The notes: generated from the letters alone by a model not told the origin. 64,000 nt of DNA from CAMLDH01 sp966250375 (GCA_966250375.1 CBINHE010000006.1:1-64000); one strand, 5' to 3'. Shown: positions 27,811 to 38,153, numbered from the stretch's first letter. Numbers and translations: made by a program.

Positions 27811-27840
27811 CTCTCCCGTCGATGGGCGGGAGAGGAAAAA
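27811..27840 (+). terminator. Hairpin between receptor and PepSY genes
   Basis: A perfect 8-bp stem CTCTCCCG/CGGGAGAG (27811-27818 with 27827-27834), followed by GAAAAA rather than a T run. It may be a processing or attenuating hairpin between the receptor and the PepSY gene rather than a true terminator. Confidence 0.4.
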
Positions 27841-27865
27841 TCAACACGCAATAATCAGGAATAAC

Positions 27866-29248
27866 ATGAACGATTCCAATAACACCTCAGTGAAACAATC
27901 CTTATTGGCACGCCGCAAAAGCCTGTTCTGGCGCATCCATTTCTGGGCGGCGCTGATTGCGTCGCCGTTCGCACTGATGGCCGTATTGACGGGCATGCTG
28001 TACATCTTTACGCCGCAAATCGAGGCGGTGCTCTACGATCGTCTGGATCACGTTGCGCCGGCCGCCGTCATGCGACCACTCGACGATGCGGTCGCGGCGG
28101 CGAAAGTTGCTGCGCCTGACGGATGGGTATTGCGTTCTGTCGTGCCGGCTTATCACGCGGGCGATACGGTCCAGGCGAACTTCGCACCGCCAGCACCCCA
28201 ACAGTCCGGGCATGAAGGCCACAATCATGGCCCCGCCAAGGCTGCTTCTGCCACCCAGCCCAAATTCGGTTTGCCCGCGCAAGCGATTGCCGTGTATGTC
28301 AACCCATACACGGCGGACGTTGTGGGTAGCCTCGCCAATCAGGCACGCTTTGGCAACTGGGCAAAAAAACTGCACTCTCGCTTGCTGCAAAACGACAACT
28401 GGCGCTGGATGATCGAGTTGGCCGCGAGCTGGATGATGGTCATGCTGCTGACCGGGATTTATTTGTGGTGGCCGCGCGGCAACCAGAAGGCACTGCCGCA
28501 GGCCGGCACTAAAGGACGGGGCGCGTGGAAGCAATGGCACAGCTTTATCGGTGTGGCGCTCGCCGTGATGAGCCTCGCGATCCTGACGACGGGACTGACC
28601 TGGAGCAAGTATGCCGGCGAGCAAATTCGGGCACTGCGCGACAACATCGGCCAAGCGCCGCCGCGGGTTCCGAAAAACCTGGAATCGGTTATGCAAGAGG
28701 AGGGCACATTCCTGACATGGCAAGCGGCATGGGACGCTGTTCGCCGCCAAGCGCCGGATGTTGCGCTGCAGTTGACGCCGCCACGCGGGCAGCAAGACAC
28801 CTGGCGCGCTGGCAGTGCGGATACTGCTCAACCCGAGAAACGTTTCGATCTGCTGCTCGATGCTTATAGCGGACAACCGCTCTATTACGCCGGCTGGGAC
28901 AAGCAAACCGCATTCGCCAAAACGACCGCCATCGGTATCCCGTTTCATCGGGGCGAATTCGGCTGGTGGAATCAGGCGCTGTTGTTCATGTTCGGCCTTG
29001 GCGTGTTGTTCTCGCTGGTGTCTGGCTGGGTGATGTTCTTCAAACGCCGCCAACCGGGATCGCTCGGCTTGCCGCGCTTGTTGCCGGGTGCCTGGAAGTC
29101 GGCCTCGATCGGCACGTGGGTCACAACGGTGGGTTTGTGCATGGCCATGCCATTGCTGGCGATATCGGCAGCGCTAGTGTTGGCGCTGGAAATTGTAATG
29201 TTCCAGCCTTGGCGTGCCCGCGTCGTTGCGATGTCCGACAACGGATGA
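27866..29248 (+). CDS. PepSY-associated membrane protein (PiuB-like)
   Basis: An inner-membrane protein of 460 residues with N-terminal WRIHFWAALIASPFALMAVLTGMLYIFTPQ (first membrane helix, about 22-50). Three more long hydrophobic segments lie at about 183-202 (MIELAASWMMVMLLTGIYLW), 226-246 and 370-393, and a pair lies near the C-terminus. It carries PepSY-TM signatures (WKQWHSFIGVALAVMSL; LFSLVSGWVMFFKRRQ). A His-rich loop (SGHEGHNHGP, about residue 112) may bind metal. Such proteins accompany siderophore receptors and are proposed to reduce ferric siderophores; that role is inferred from family context. Confidence 0.87.
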   Translation: MNDSNNTSVKQSLLARRKSLFWRIHFWAALIASPFALMAVLTGMLYIFTPQIEAVLYDRLDHVAPAAVMRPLDDAVAAAKVAAPDGWVLRSVVPAYHAGDTVQANFAPPAPQQSGHEGHNHGPAKAASATQPKFGLPAQAIAVYVNPYTADVVGSLANQARFGNWAKKLHSRLLQNDNWRWMIELAASWMMVMLLTGIYLWWPRGNQKALPQAGTKGRGAWKQWHSFIGVALAVMSLAILTTGLTWSKYAGEQIRALRDNIGQAPPRVPKNLESVMQEEGTFLTWQAAWDAVRRQAPDVALQLTPPRGQQDTWRAGSADTAQPEKRFDLLLDAYSGQPLYYAGWDKQTAFAKTTAIGIPFHRGEFGWWNQALLFMFGLGVLFSLVSGWVMFFKRRQPGSLGLPRLLPGAWKSASIGTWVTTVGLCMAMPLLAISAALVLALEIVMFQPWRARVVAMSDNG

Positions 29249-29269
29249 ACGTTACGGCAGCCACATTCC

Positions 29270-29603
29270 TTAACGAATACCTTCTGCTGCCAGCGTAGCG
29301 GGTGAAAAAACATTTTCCGAGCGACGCGTTATGGCTTGGGATTGGTACTGCTCATCGTTAAGCAGGCTGGATATTCTATACCGCGGATACTGTACCGACC
29401 TGCCGCCAAGCGGTAGGCCGGCAACGCATAAATGATGGAAACCTGAGCGTGAGCCGTGTTGCCGACGGCATACAAAGGATGATCTGTGTTATCAGCCGGC
29501 ATGCCTGGCGGTACGGACAAGGCTCTGCTGGCCAGCGGCGTACCTCGACGTACATGCATTTCCCTGCAACGTCAGCTGAGCCAACCACGGTGGAGAAGCT
29601 CAC
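29270..29603 (-). pseudogene. DUF1329 gene remnant (C-terminal part, frameshifted)
   Basis: Downstream of the MMPL gene the minus strand retains the end of a DUF1329 gene. One frame reads ISSLLNDEQYQSQAITRRSE then NVFSPATLAAEGIR and stop (29270-29272). This matches the end of the intact DUF1329 protein at 38673-40022 (ASLFNEQQQYRSVMHQPEDY, FSPATLAAEGIR). Upstream, other frames carry weaker similarity (GNTAHAQVSIIYALPAYRLAAGRY against GHAMLILAPELPGALAFTSV), implying at least one frameshift. The N-terminal three quarters are gone. Confidence 0.7.
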
Positions 29604-29623
29604 ACCGAGCAGCTTGATATCAA

Positions 29624-32020
29624 TTACGCCTCCGTGCTCTGGGGTCGCAGCAAAAAGCTGGCAAGCGCCGGCATCAGAATCAGCGCCCCCAACAAGTTCC
29701 AGATAAACATGAAGGCAAGCAGGATGCCCATGTCAGCCTGGAACTTGATGGGTGAAAAGGCCCAAGTCCCCACCGCAATGGCTAACGTGACTCCTGTCAA
29801 CACCACAACTCTGCCGGTAAAAAGCATCGTCTTGTAATACGCGTCCGCCAAGCTCATCCCCGCTCTTAATCGGGCAAGCATCACAGCGAGCACGTAGAGC
29901 GCATAATCTACGCCGATTCCCACGCCGAGCGCGATGACAGGTAACGTCGCTACTTTTACACCGATGCCCAACATGACCATTAATGCTTCGCAAAGGATCG
30001 ACGTCAGCGCAAGCGGCAGGACGGCGCAGAGCACCGCACGCCAAGAGCGAAAGGTCACGAAACACAACACAACCACAGCGGAATACACCAGCCCCAACAT
30101 CAGAAAATTGGATCGTTTAACCACGATATTGGTGGCAGCCTCGATGCCGGCATTACCGGCGGCAAGCAAAAATTTGACTTCGTTCGTATTGTTTTTATTG
30201 GCGAATTTCTCGACTGTGTCAGTCACGCGCATCAACGTGTCAGCCCTGTGATCCTTGAGATATACATAAAGCGAGAGCAGGTCGCAGCTCTGGTTAGAAA
30301 ATTCTCGCGGCGCGCTCGAGGTGACAGCGTTCAACATGCCCTGGGTTCGGGGCAGGTCGTACCATTTGGGGTTGCCTTCGTTCATGCCTACGGCGAATCG
30401 CTTGGCCAATCCGGCAAACGATTGGGTAGATATGACGCCGGGAAGTTGCTGCAGATCCCACTGTAATGCATCGGTCTGGTTCAACACGTAATAGTCCGCG
30501 CACTTGAATTGTGGCGTTTGCACCATTACAACCAGAATATCGCTGCTGGCAGCATAGTTGGCGATCATGAACGCGTTGTCACGGTTATAGCGGGAATCGG
30601 GCCGCAGTTCCGGGGCGCCCGGATCAAGATCGCCTATTTTAAGGTGATAACCCACCGTTAACCCCACACTCCCCAGCACTGCCGCCAGTATGAGCACAAT
30701 GCCGGCGCCTTTTGGTTGCGTCAGTAAACCAATCATGTGCCTGAGAGAAGATTCGGTCCGTTGCTCCCCAGCCGTCTCGGCCAGTTCCATTCTGATACTT
30801 CTGTGTGCAGCGGAAATGCTGACCCCGCAATAGGACAGCAGAACCGGCAAAAGAACCAGATTGGTAAAAATCAGCACCGCCACACCGACGCTCGCCGTCA
30901 GCGCCAGCTCTTGAATCGCGTTAATCGGAATCACTGTCAGCACTGCAAACCCTACCGCATCCGCCAACAGCGCCGTCAAGCCCGCCAGGAACAAGCGCCG
31001 GAAGCAATAACGCGCCGCCACCAGCTTATGCGTGCCGCGCCCGATATCCTGCATGATCCCGTTCATTTTCTGCGCGCCGTGACTCATGCCGATGGCAAAT
31101 ACCAGGAAAGGCACGAGAATGGAATAGGGACCGAGCGGATAACCGAGCATGGTCAACAGGCCCAGCAACCAAACCACCGCGACGAGCGAACAGAAGACGA
31201 CCAGGAGCGTGCTGCGTACACATCGGGTATGCCAATAGAGCAGGGCGCTTGCAATGAAGATAGAGATGGCAAAGAACGACAGCAAAACCTGCACCCCCTC
31301 GATCAGATCGCCCATCACCTTGGCAAAACCGGTGATGTGGATCTTGATGGAGTCCGTCTGATGCTTGATGCGGATCGTTTCGAGCGCATCGGCGAACTGC
31401 TTGTAGTCAAACGATTGTCCTGTAGTCGGATCCTCGCCCAAGAGAGGCACCAGGATAACGGCAGACCGATAATTCGCTGCCACCAGTTGACCGATCTCAC
31501 CCGAGCGTTCGATGTTTGTGCGCACCTGATCAAGACTTGGGCCCGAACCGTCGTAGGTCTCTGGAATGACCGGCCCGCCGTCGAATCCTTCTTCAGTCAC
31601 CGCGGTCCAGCGGACCGAAGGCATCCATAGCGATTTCATGTAAGGCCGATCCACGCCAGGAAGCAGAAATACTTCATCATTGATCCGGCGTAGCGTCTCA
31701 AGATAACCGGCGTTGAAGACCGTCCCCCGGCTTGTTTCCACTGCAATGCGTACGGTATTACCCAAGCCATTCAAATCATCTTTGTGTGCAAGATAATTGA
31801 GAATATAAGGATGCCCTGTCGGGATCATCTTCTCGAAGCTCGCATTGAATTGGAGTTGCGTGGAGCGAACCCCGAGAACCACGGTTGCAAGCAGGCAAAA
31901 AAGGACAATCACCCACCGATGATTGAATACCAGTCGTTCAATGATGGAACCGGATTGCCGATCGAAATCCTGCTGTTTGGCGATAACAGGATATTCGGCA
32001 AGAGAGGAATCGCTACGCAT
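29624..32020 (-). CDS. MMPL/RND superfamily exporter
   Basis: A 798-residue inner-membrane transporter of the RND superfamily (MMPL type), likely a lipid or hydrophobic-molecule exporter. It has the usual two-fold layout. An N-terminal helix (about 33-53) precedes a periplasmic domain and then a cluster of helices (about 238-420), including SFFAISIFIASALLYW and FLVFAIGMSHGAQKMNGIM. The second half begins with a helix near 437, followed by a second periplasmic domain and a second cluster (about 640-790), with IALGVGIGVDYALYVLAVMLARL. MMPL and DUF1329 genes are often neighbours in proteobacteria, and a DUF1329 remnant follows here. Its first about 58 codons are duplicated at 41146-41321. Confidence 0.9.
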   Translation of the reverse strand: MRSDSSLAEYPVIAKQQDFDRQSGSIIERLVFNHRWVIVLFCLLATVVLGVRSTQLQFNASFEKMIPTGHPYILNYLAHKDDLNGLGNTVRIAVETSRGTVFNAGYLETLRRINDEVFLLPGVDRPYMKSLWMPSVRWTAVTEEGFDGGPVIPETYDGSGPSLDQVRTNIERSGEIGQLVAANYRSAVILVPLLGEDPTTGQSFDYKQFADALETIRIKHQTDSIKIHITGFAKVMGDLIEGVQVLLSFFAISIFIASALLYWHTRCVRSTLLVVFCSLVAVVWLLGLLTMLGYPLGPYSILVPFLVFAIGMSHGAQKMNGIMQDIGRGTHKLVAARYCFRRLFLAGLTALLADAVGFAVLTVIPINAIQELALTASVGVAVLIFTNLVLLPVLLSYCGVSISAAHRSIRMELAETAGEQRTESSLRHMIGLLTQPKGAGIVLILAAVLGSVGLTVGYHLKIGDLDPGAPELRPDSRYNRDNAFMIANYAASSDILVVMVQTPQFKCADYYVLNQTDALQWDLQQLPGVISTQSFAGLAKRFAVGMNEGNPKWYDLPRTQGMLNAVTSSAPREFSNQSCDLLSLYVYLKDHRADTLMRVTDTVEKFANKNNTNEVKFLLAAGNAGIEAATNIVVKRSNFLMLGLVYSAVVVLCFVTFRSWRAVLCAVLPLALTSILCEALMVMLGIGVKVATLPVIALGVGIGVDYALYVLAVMLARLRAGMSLADAYYKTMLFTGRVVVLTGVTLAIAVGTWAFSPIKFQADMGILLAFMFIWNLLGALILMPALASFLLRPQSTEA

Positions 32021-32795
32021 GTTGATGGGCGCTTGAGGGCAAGCTCGATGATTTCTCTTTCATTGGGCAAGATGCGCTTGCCATCGCTGGCTTGCGTCAC
32101 ACCGGAAAAAGGAAATGCATGCCGCATCCGCAATGTTGCTCAGACGCTCTTTTCCAGGTACTGCTTCACCAGATTGAGAATGGCTTTGGACTGGTAACCC
32201 TTCGCCAACTGGCACAGCTGGTTGGCGAACGGCCGATAGCGCTCGTCGCGCCCGGCCAGCTCGCTGGCCCACTGCCCAATGTCGTGCATGTTGCCCAGCC
32301 GGGCTAATCGATGCAGTGCCGCCATCTCCTGCGCCGGTGGCATCAGCAGCGGCCCGGCCGCCTCCTGTTCAGGCGCGCCGCCCGATGGCGACTCGTACGT
32401 CCAGGTAAGCTTCAACAGGGCGCCGATCTGCGTCAGCAACCGCTCCAGGTCGACCGGCTTCGGCAGAAACGCATCCGCGCCAGCCGCGAGACTGCTCGCC
32501 TGGTTGTCGCCGGACGCGCTGGCGGAAATCGCGATGACGGGCACCTCCTTGCCGGCCGGCCCTTGCCGCAGGCGGCGCATGGCTTCCAGCCCGCCCATCT
32601 CCGGCATGACGATGTCCATCAGGATCAAGTCCGGCTGCAGGACCCGGGCTTTTTCCAGTCCCTCGTAGCCATTCACCGCCTCGACGATCGTGAAGCCGAG
32701 CGGGCGCAGCATGTCGATTGCCACCGCCCGGTTCTCGGCCACATCGTCGACCACCAATACGGTCTTGCGCGGCCCCGTGTAGCCGGTCACGATCG
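31845..32795. repeat. 951-bp direct repeat, copy 1
   Basis: Matches 41146-42096 with a constant offset of 9301 bases. I see a few mismatches near 31876-31908 and none from about 31909 to 32795. It covers the first about 58 codons of the MMPL gene, the gap and the C-terminal receiver-containing end of the kinase. The match ends abruptly at 32795/32796 inside the kinase gene. Confidence 0.95.
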
Positions 32796-35700
32796 TTTCG
32801 GCCGGCAGCGCCGCCGCTTCAGCCTTCACCACCGGCGCGTCCAGTTCGAACCAGAACGTGCTGCCTTGGCCGATGCGGCTCTCGATCCGGATCTCGCCGC
32901 CCATCAGCCGCACGAACTGCCGGCTGATCGCCAAGCCCAGCCCCGTCCCCCCCGCTCGGCGCCGCATCTCGCCCACTTGCTCGAAAGGCTGGAAGATCGT
33001 GTCCAATTGCTCCTGGCCGATGCCGACGCCGGTATCCTGCACTTCGAAGCGCAGTCGGGCAGGCGGCAAAAAATGCACACGCAAGCTGACCTGGCCGTGG
33101 TCGGTGAACTTGACTGCATTCGACAACAAGTTGAGCAATACCTGGCGCAGCCGTTTCTCGTCGGCCTGGATTCCGGCAGGTACCTCCGGTGCAATGTCGA
33201 GAATAAAATCCAGTCCCTTTTGCTCTGCCTTGACGCTGATGATGTCGCCGATGACGCGCAAGAACGCGGCGAGCGGGAGGTCGCCAGGGCTGAGTTCCAG
33301 CTTGCCGGCTTCGATCTTGGCCAGGTCCAGGATATCGTTGATCAGCGTCAGCAGATGTTCGCCGCTTTGCCGGATCACGTTCAGCCCCGCGCTTTGCCGT
33401 TCGCTCAGCGCTTTGTCTCTCAGCAGGATCTGCGCGTAGCCCAGGATGCCGTTCAATGGTGTGCGCAGTTCATGGCTCATGTTGGCCAGGAATTCGCTCT
33501 TGGCCCGGTTGGCCGCGTCGGCGGTTTGCCGCGCTTCCCGTTCCGCCTCGGCTTGCTTGCGCTCGGAGAGGTCAAGCACGAAAGAAATGGCTTGATTGGG
33601 CGACCCTTCCAGCAAGGCGACCCCGATCAATACCGGAACGCGGCTGCCATCCTTGCGAACGAACTCGCTTTCAAAAGGCGCAATCGCCTTGGTCTGCATG
33701 ATTTCCTCAACCCCATGCTTATTGTGGACGAGGTATTCCGGCGCAATCAGCGATCGGACCTGGCCGGACAGCAGATCCTGCCGTGAATAGCCCACAATCT
33801 GAAGGAAAGCATCATTCGCATCGATCACGCCGCCGTGCATATCCGAGAAGACAATCCCGATGATGTTGGACTCCACCAGGCGCCGGATGCGGGTATCCCG
33901 CTCCCGCAAGGCTTCCTCGGCCTGCTTGCGTTCGAGGTTTTCCTGTTGCAGGTCGCCATAGAGCTGGGCGTTCTCCAGTGAAATGGCGGCTTGGGACGCC
34001 AGCAGCTCCATCACGGCGACGCGGTCTGGCGTGAACGCATGGGTGACGAGATCGTTTTCCAGATACAGCAAACCGATCAACGTCGCTTGCCGAATGATCG
34101 GCAGACAGGACAGCGACTTCGGCTGCCGCCGGGCAAAGTACGGGTCGGTGGCAAACGGATGGGGTACCGTCGCATCCGCGAGCAAGACTTTCTCCCGGCT
34201 GCGCCGGACATAGTTCAAAATCGATTCCGGCAATGTCGACGCGGGAAGACCAGGCTCGCGTCGCAACTGGACACGCACATCCTGCTGTGCAAGATGCGTT
34301 TCGGCGACCAGCGATAACTGTCCCTGGCGAACCAGAAGCAGATAACCGCTTTGTGCACCGACATTTTCGATCACGATGCGCATCAACGTGTCGATCAATT
34401 CGTCGAGCACGATCAGGCCGGAAATCGCTTGCGAAGCCTTGGCGACCGACAGCATATCCAGTTGCACCACTTCGTTCCATGGTGCCGTGGGAGCCTCCAC
34501 CGGCTGCTGTGCCTGCAACTGGGGATAACGGGCATCGAGTTGCCGCACCTTGCCCTCGGCGCCCCAACGCACATAACAGCTTCGCGCTTCCCGCAGATGC
34601 AGGTCGGCGCTGGTATCGAAACCGCGCGCCCGGTAAAACGCCGACGCGCGTTCATAAGCGATGGCTTCATTCTGGACAAAGCCGTTCGCATGGGCGGAAT
34701 GGATCGCGTCGGCATACAGCAGCGCCGCCTCCTCGCTTTTGCCATCCAGGCGAGCGATCTCCGCCGACACCAGCGCATACTTGTCGCGAAAGGTCGGCGG
34801 ATTATTCTCGGCCCACTCATGCAATTGCGCCTGCAGCGCCGCCAGGCGTTCGCGCCACGCGCGCTGCTCTTCGGCCGATAGGGTGTCATAACCTGCCGCC
34901 CCCGTGAGCGCGCAGTAGTAGACGTAGTCCAGTATCTTGCTATTGTGAAACAACTCGGGCGACAACAGTGCTGCCGGTCGGGCCGCCGCGAGAGCCGCCG
35001 CATAGTCGCCGGACAGGAACCTGGCCTGCATCTTGGTGGTCCAGTATGCGTAGACCACTGCGGACAGCCGCTCGCCGGTCGCCAGTTGCGCCTCGAATGC
35101 CGCTTCGTCGAAGGCAGCTCCATCCAGTGCGGCGCGATCCGGCTTCGCATCGCTGAAGGTAGATAAACTTGCGGTCTGGCCCCGCATGCATGCAATCAAG
35201 CGTTGCTGGATTGCAATGACGTCTTCTCCATCGCGGTACTTCGCTTTTCGCTCAAACGCCAGGATTTTCTCCGATTCGCGCCATACCGTGTCCAGACGGT
35301 CGCCTCGGAACATAAGCAGTACAAGCCTATGATAGTAGACATGACAAGCCGTGGCCAGATCACCGGTTTCGACTGTGGTACGGCACGCGGTCTGGAGAAA
35401 TTCAATCGCGCTCGTGACCGGCTGCGTCCATAAAGCAATCCAGTACATCGGGAAGTAGACCTTTGCCTTGCTGGCCGGGTAATCTCGCTTCTCGACCAGG
35501 TCGCAGGCGAGCCTGACGAAACGATACCCATCGGCATAACGCTTGAAAACAGACCCGAGGATCATTCCGAAACAGGCGAAGCCGAAGGCGGAAGTGCTGT
35601 CAGTCCCATGCTTCAGCGTCAGATTCATCATGTGGCAAATGGATAAGCACTGCAAATTGCTGGAGCTTGCTGCGGTCATTAACGTCGAGAGCACGTCCAT

Positions 35701-38136
35701 GGCAGCCAGCATGTCTGGGTCAGTCATCGGCGGCAGATCGATCAGGCTCTCGATGGAGCGTTCGCCCAAGTTCTGCCAAACCTTTTTGTATTCGGCCTCG
35801 AGCTGTTCCCGGCTGGGGTGCTCCGGCATCTCGATGCCGAACAGGCGCAGGCAGGTGAACCCGCTGGCGATCGCCTGCGGGCTCTCCGACTTCACGATAT
35901 GGAGGTCGATTTTCAAGCGATAGATCAGGGCCTGATCGCGTTTCGAGACACTGCGCTGCAGCAGCTTGGCAATGCACTGTTCGGCACTGTCGAAATTACC
36001 GCTCAGGAATTCGCATTCGGCACGCTCCAGCCACAACTGGTACATGAATTCATAGCGCTCGTCCCAATCGCCTTCCTCCAGCAAGGCCATGCCGGCGGCG
36101 AAATATAAACACGCCGACACGTAAGCTGTGGCTCCCTTGGCCTTTGTCCCGGCACGCAAATTGATCTGCGCCACCAGCGCTTTCTCGTCCCGTTCACGCA
36201 ACAAAAACGCGCCCTGGTTGAATTGGTTCGCGACATCGAACAGCGACTCGGCGAGTTCATCGGCATTCAGGTTCGCCATGAGGATGCGGCCGATGTGCAA
36301 GTGGGTTTTGCTGCGCTCTTCTGGCGGTATCAACGAATAGGCGGCCTGCTGGATGCGGTCATGCAAGAACTTGCCAACGTTATTGGTGCATACAATCAAG
36401 CCTTCATGGATCGCTGCCGCGAGGGATTGCTCCAGCTTGACCTGCTCGCAGATCAGCGTCAGACGCTGCAGGTCGAACTTGTTGCCAAGGCAGGCGGCCC
36501 GTTGCAATACGTATTGGGTGTCAGCAGGAAGCCGCCGCAACTTGCCGAGCACCAGGTCGACCACATTGTCGGCAAAGTCCTTGCTCGCAATGCTGTCGAT
36601 ATCCCAGTGCCAGCCCCTATGGTTTGCGTCATGCAGCAACAGACCTTCTTCCTGCAGCGAACTCAGGAACTGGGTGAAGAAAAACGGGTTGCCGCCGGTT
36701 CGTTCAAATATCTGGCGTGTCAGCGGTGTGCACGACTCTGCCTGCATATGCAGCGCATCCGCCGTCAGCCGATTCAGCTCTGTGACCGATAGCGGCGCAA
36801 GTGCGAGGTTCGTTACCGGCACCCCACTATGCCGGATTGCCTTGAACTTGGCCCTGAGCGGATGAGCCGGTTTCACTTCATTGTCGCGATAAGCCCCAAT
36901 CAGCAGCAGGTAGCGGGTGTCCGCATGGGTCAGCAAGTGTGCAATGAGCTTCAGGCTGGCGGCATCGATCCACTGCAAGTCATCGAGAAAGAGCACCAGG
37001 GGATGCTCCTTGCGGCTGAACACCGCCACGAATTTCTGGAACGCCATCTGAAAGAGATTTTGCGCCTCGGTCGGCGGCAGGGGCGGCACCGGCGCTTGCT
37101 TGCCGATGATCAGCTCGACCTGCGGCAGCACATCGACGATCAACTGACCGTTGCTGCCAAGCGCTGCCTGAATCTGTTGCCGCCAACCGGCAATGCGCTC
37201 TTCGCTCTCGGCCAGCAACTGCTGCACCAGTTCACGAAACGCCTGCGTCAAGGGGGCGTAAGGAATATCGCGCTGATACTGGTCGAATTTGCCGGCAATG
37301 AAGTAGCCGCGCTTTTCGATGACCGGTTGACGCACTTCCCCCACCAGCGCGGATTTGCCGATGCCGGAATATCCTGCCACCGTCACCAACGTCGCTTGGC
37401 CACTTTCCGTCATGTGATTGAAGGCAGCAAGGAAGCGCGCTATTTCCTTCTCGCGCCCATACAGCTTGTGCGGAATCTGGAGGCGATCCGGCACATCTTC
37501 CGTCCCCAGCAGAAACGGCTCGATGCGTCCGCAGGCCTCCCATTGCGCCAGGCACCGCTCGAGATCGGCCTGCACCCCGCGTGCGCTTTGGTAGCGGTCC
37601 TCCGGCAGCTTGGCGAGCAAGCGCATCACGATGTCCGCGACGGGTTGCGGCACCGTGGGAGCGATACCGCGCAACGGCGGCGGCAGGCGGGCGACATGGC
37701 AATGCGCCCACTCCAGGGGATCTTTTCCCTGAAACGGCAACTGCCCGGAGAGCATACGGTAGAGCAGCACGCCCAACGAATAAAAATCGGTCCGGTAATC
37801 AACGGGGCGGTTCATGCGCCCGGTTTGCTCGGGGGAGCAATAAGCCCAATCCCCAGCCGCCGGATTCGCCCCTGCATCGGGTTGCTGGACTTCGGCACGT
37901 GGCATGCGCAACTCGATCAAGTTGATCTGCCCATGGTCCACGCTCACCATCACATTGGGCGGCCGCACATCGCGATGGATAATATGCGCTGCATGCAGAT
38001 CATTCAGGGTTTGCGTCACTTGAGATGCCAGGCGCAAGCAGGTCGATATATCCGACCTGCAGCACCTCAGGACGGTATCGAGCGATTGTGCGACAACATT
38101 GTTCACGTAACCAGAAGCGGGTTGAAGCGGCAACAT
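32140..38136 (-). CDS. Giant hybrid sensor kinase 1 (kinase C-lobe-AAA-GAF-PAS-HK-REC)
   Basis: A protein of about 1998 residues related to cyanobacterial-type multi-kinases. Domains in order: a Ser/Thr-kinase-like region holding only the C-lobe (about 1-190; IHRDVRPPN near 53, DWAYCSPEQTGRMNRPVDYR, YSLGVLLYRMLSG); an AAA ATPase (Walker A GYSGIGKSALVGE near 255; LFLDDLQWIDAASL near 385); and a long helical, probably TPR-like, middle (about 600-1200). Then come GAF (about 1230-1390), PAS (about 1400-1520), HisKA (ANMSHELRTPLNGILGY, phospho-His near 1555), an HATPase domain and a receiver (VLVVDDVAENRAV; phospho-Asp in ILMDIVMPEMGG near 1841). The N-lobe with the ATP-anchoring lysine is missing and the DFG aspartate is replaced (LIELRMP), so the first domain is probably a pseudokinase. 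ATG 38136 has AAGGTGG eight nt upstream. Confidence 0.88.
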   Translation of the reverse strand: MLPLQPASGYVNNVVAQSLDTVLRCCRSDISTCLRLASQVTQTLNDLHAAHIIHRDVRPPNVMVSVDHGQINLIELRMPRAEVQQPDAGANPAAGDWAYCSPEQTGRMNRPVDYRTDFYSLGVLLYRMLSGQLPFQGKDPLEWAHCHVARLPPPLRGIAPTVPQPVADIVMRLLAKLPEDRYQSARGVQADLERCLAQWEACGRIEPFLLGTEDVPDRLQIPHKLYGREKEIARFLAAFNHMTESGQATLVTVAGYSGIGKSALVGEVRQPVIEKRGYFIAGKFDQYQRDIPYAPLTQAFRELVQQLLAESEERIAGWRQQIQAALGSNGQLIVDVLPQVELIIGKQAPVPPLPPTEAQNLFQMAFQKFVAVFSRKEHPLVLFLDDLQWIDAASLKLIAHLLTHADTRYLLLIGAYRDNEVKPAHPLRAKFKAIRHSGVPVTNLALAPLSVTELNRLTADALHMQAESCTPLTRQIFERTGGNPFFFTQFLSSLQEEGLLLHDANHRGWHWDIDSIASKDFADNVVDLVLGKLRRLPADTQYVLQRAACLGNKFDLQRLTLICEQVKLEQSLAAAIHEGLIVCTNNVGKFLHDRIQQAAYSLIPPEERSKTHLHIGRILMANLNADELAESLFDVANQFNQGAFLLRERDEKALVAQINLRAGTKAKGATAYVSACLYFAAGMALLEEGDWDERYEFMYQLWLERAECEFLSGNFDSAEQCIAKLLQRSVSKRDQALIYRLKIDLHIVKSESPQAIASGFTCLRLFGIEMPEHPSREQLEAEYKKVWQNLGERSIESLIDLPPMTDPDMLAAMDVLSTLMTAASSSNLQCLSICHMMNLTLKHGTDSTSAFGFACFGMILGSVFKRYADGYRFVRLACDLVEKRDYPASKAKVYFPMYWIALWTQPVTSAIEFLQTACRTTVETGDLATACHVYYHRLVLLMFRGDRLDTVWRESEKILAFERKAKYRDGEDVIAIQQRLIACMRGQTASLSTFSDAKPDRAALDGAAFDEAAFEAQLATGERLSAVVYAYWTTKMQARFLSGDYAAALAAARPAALLSPELFHNSKILDYVYYCALTGAAGYDTLSAEEQRAWRERLAALQAQLHEWAENNPPTFRDKYALVSAEIARLDGKSEEAALLYADAIHSAHANGFVQNEAIAYERASAFYRARGFDTSADLHLREARSCYVRWGAEGKVRQLDARYPQLQAQQPVEAPTAPWNEVVQLDMLSVAKASQAISGLIVLDELIDTLMRIVIENVGAQSGYLLLVRQGQLSLVAETHLAQQDVRVQLRREPGLPASTLPESILNYVRRSREKVLLADATVPHPFATDPYFARRQPKSLSCLPIIRQATLIGLLYLENDLVTHAFTPDRVAVMELLASQAAISLENAQLYGDLQQENLERKQAEEALRERDTRIRRLVESNIIGIVFSDMHGGVIDANDAFLQIVGYSRQDLLSGQVRSLIAPEYLVHNKHGVEEIMQTKAIAPFESEFVRKDGSRVPVLIGVALLEGSPNQAISFVLDLSERKQAEAEREARQTADAANRAKSEFLANMSHELRTPLNGILGYAQILLRDKALSERQSAGLNVIRQSGEHLLTLINDILDLAKIEAGKLELSPGDLPLAAFLRVIGDIISVKAEQKGLDFILDIAPEVPAGIQADEKRLRQVLLNLLSNAVKFTDHGQVSLRVHFLPPARLRFEVQDTGVGIGQEQLDTIFQPFEQVGEMRRRAGGTGLGLAISRQFVRLMGGEIRIESRIGQGSTFWFELDAPVVKAEAAALPAETIVTGYTGPRKTVLVVDDVAENRAVAIDMLRPLGFTIVEAVNGYEGLEKARVLQPDLILMDIVMPEMGGLEAMRRLRQGPAGKEVPVIAISASASGDNQASSLAAGADAFLPKPVDLERLLTQIGALLKLTWTYESPSGGAPEQEAAGPLLMPPAQEMAALHRLARLGNMHDIGQWASELAGRDERYRPFANQLCQLAKGYQSKAILNLVKQYLEKSV

Positions 38137-38153
38137 GCAGGTAACCACCTTCT

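Noticed and set aside
26361..27851. Minus-strand open frame of 496 codons opposite the second TonB receptor
   Set aside because: It is a mirror of receptor codons without recognisable domains, and the receptor frame is clear.
27902..29053. Minus-strand open frame of 383 codons opposite the PepSY gene
   Set aside because: Composition is His/Arg/Gln-rich with no motifs; the plus-strand membrane protein explains the sequence.
30737..31630. Plus-strand open frame of 297 codons inside the MMPL gene
   Set aside because: It is antisense to conserved transporter helices and is Arg/Gln/His-rich.
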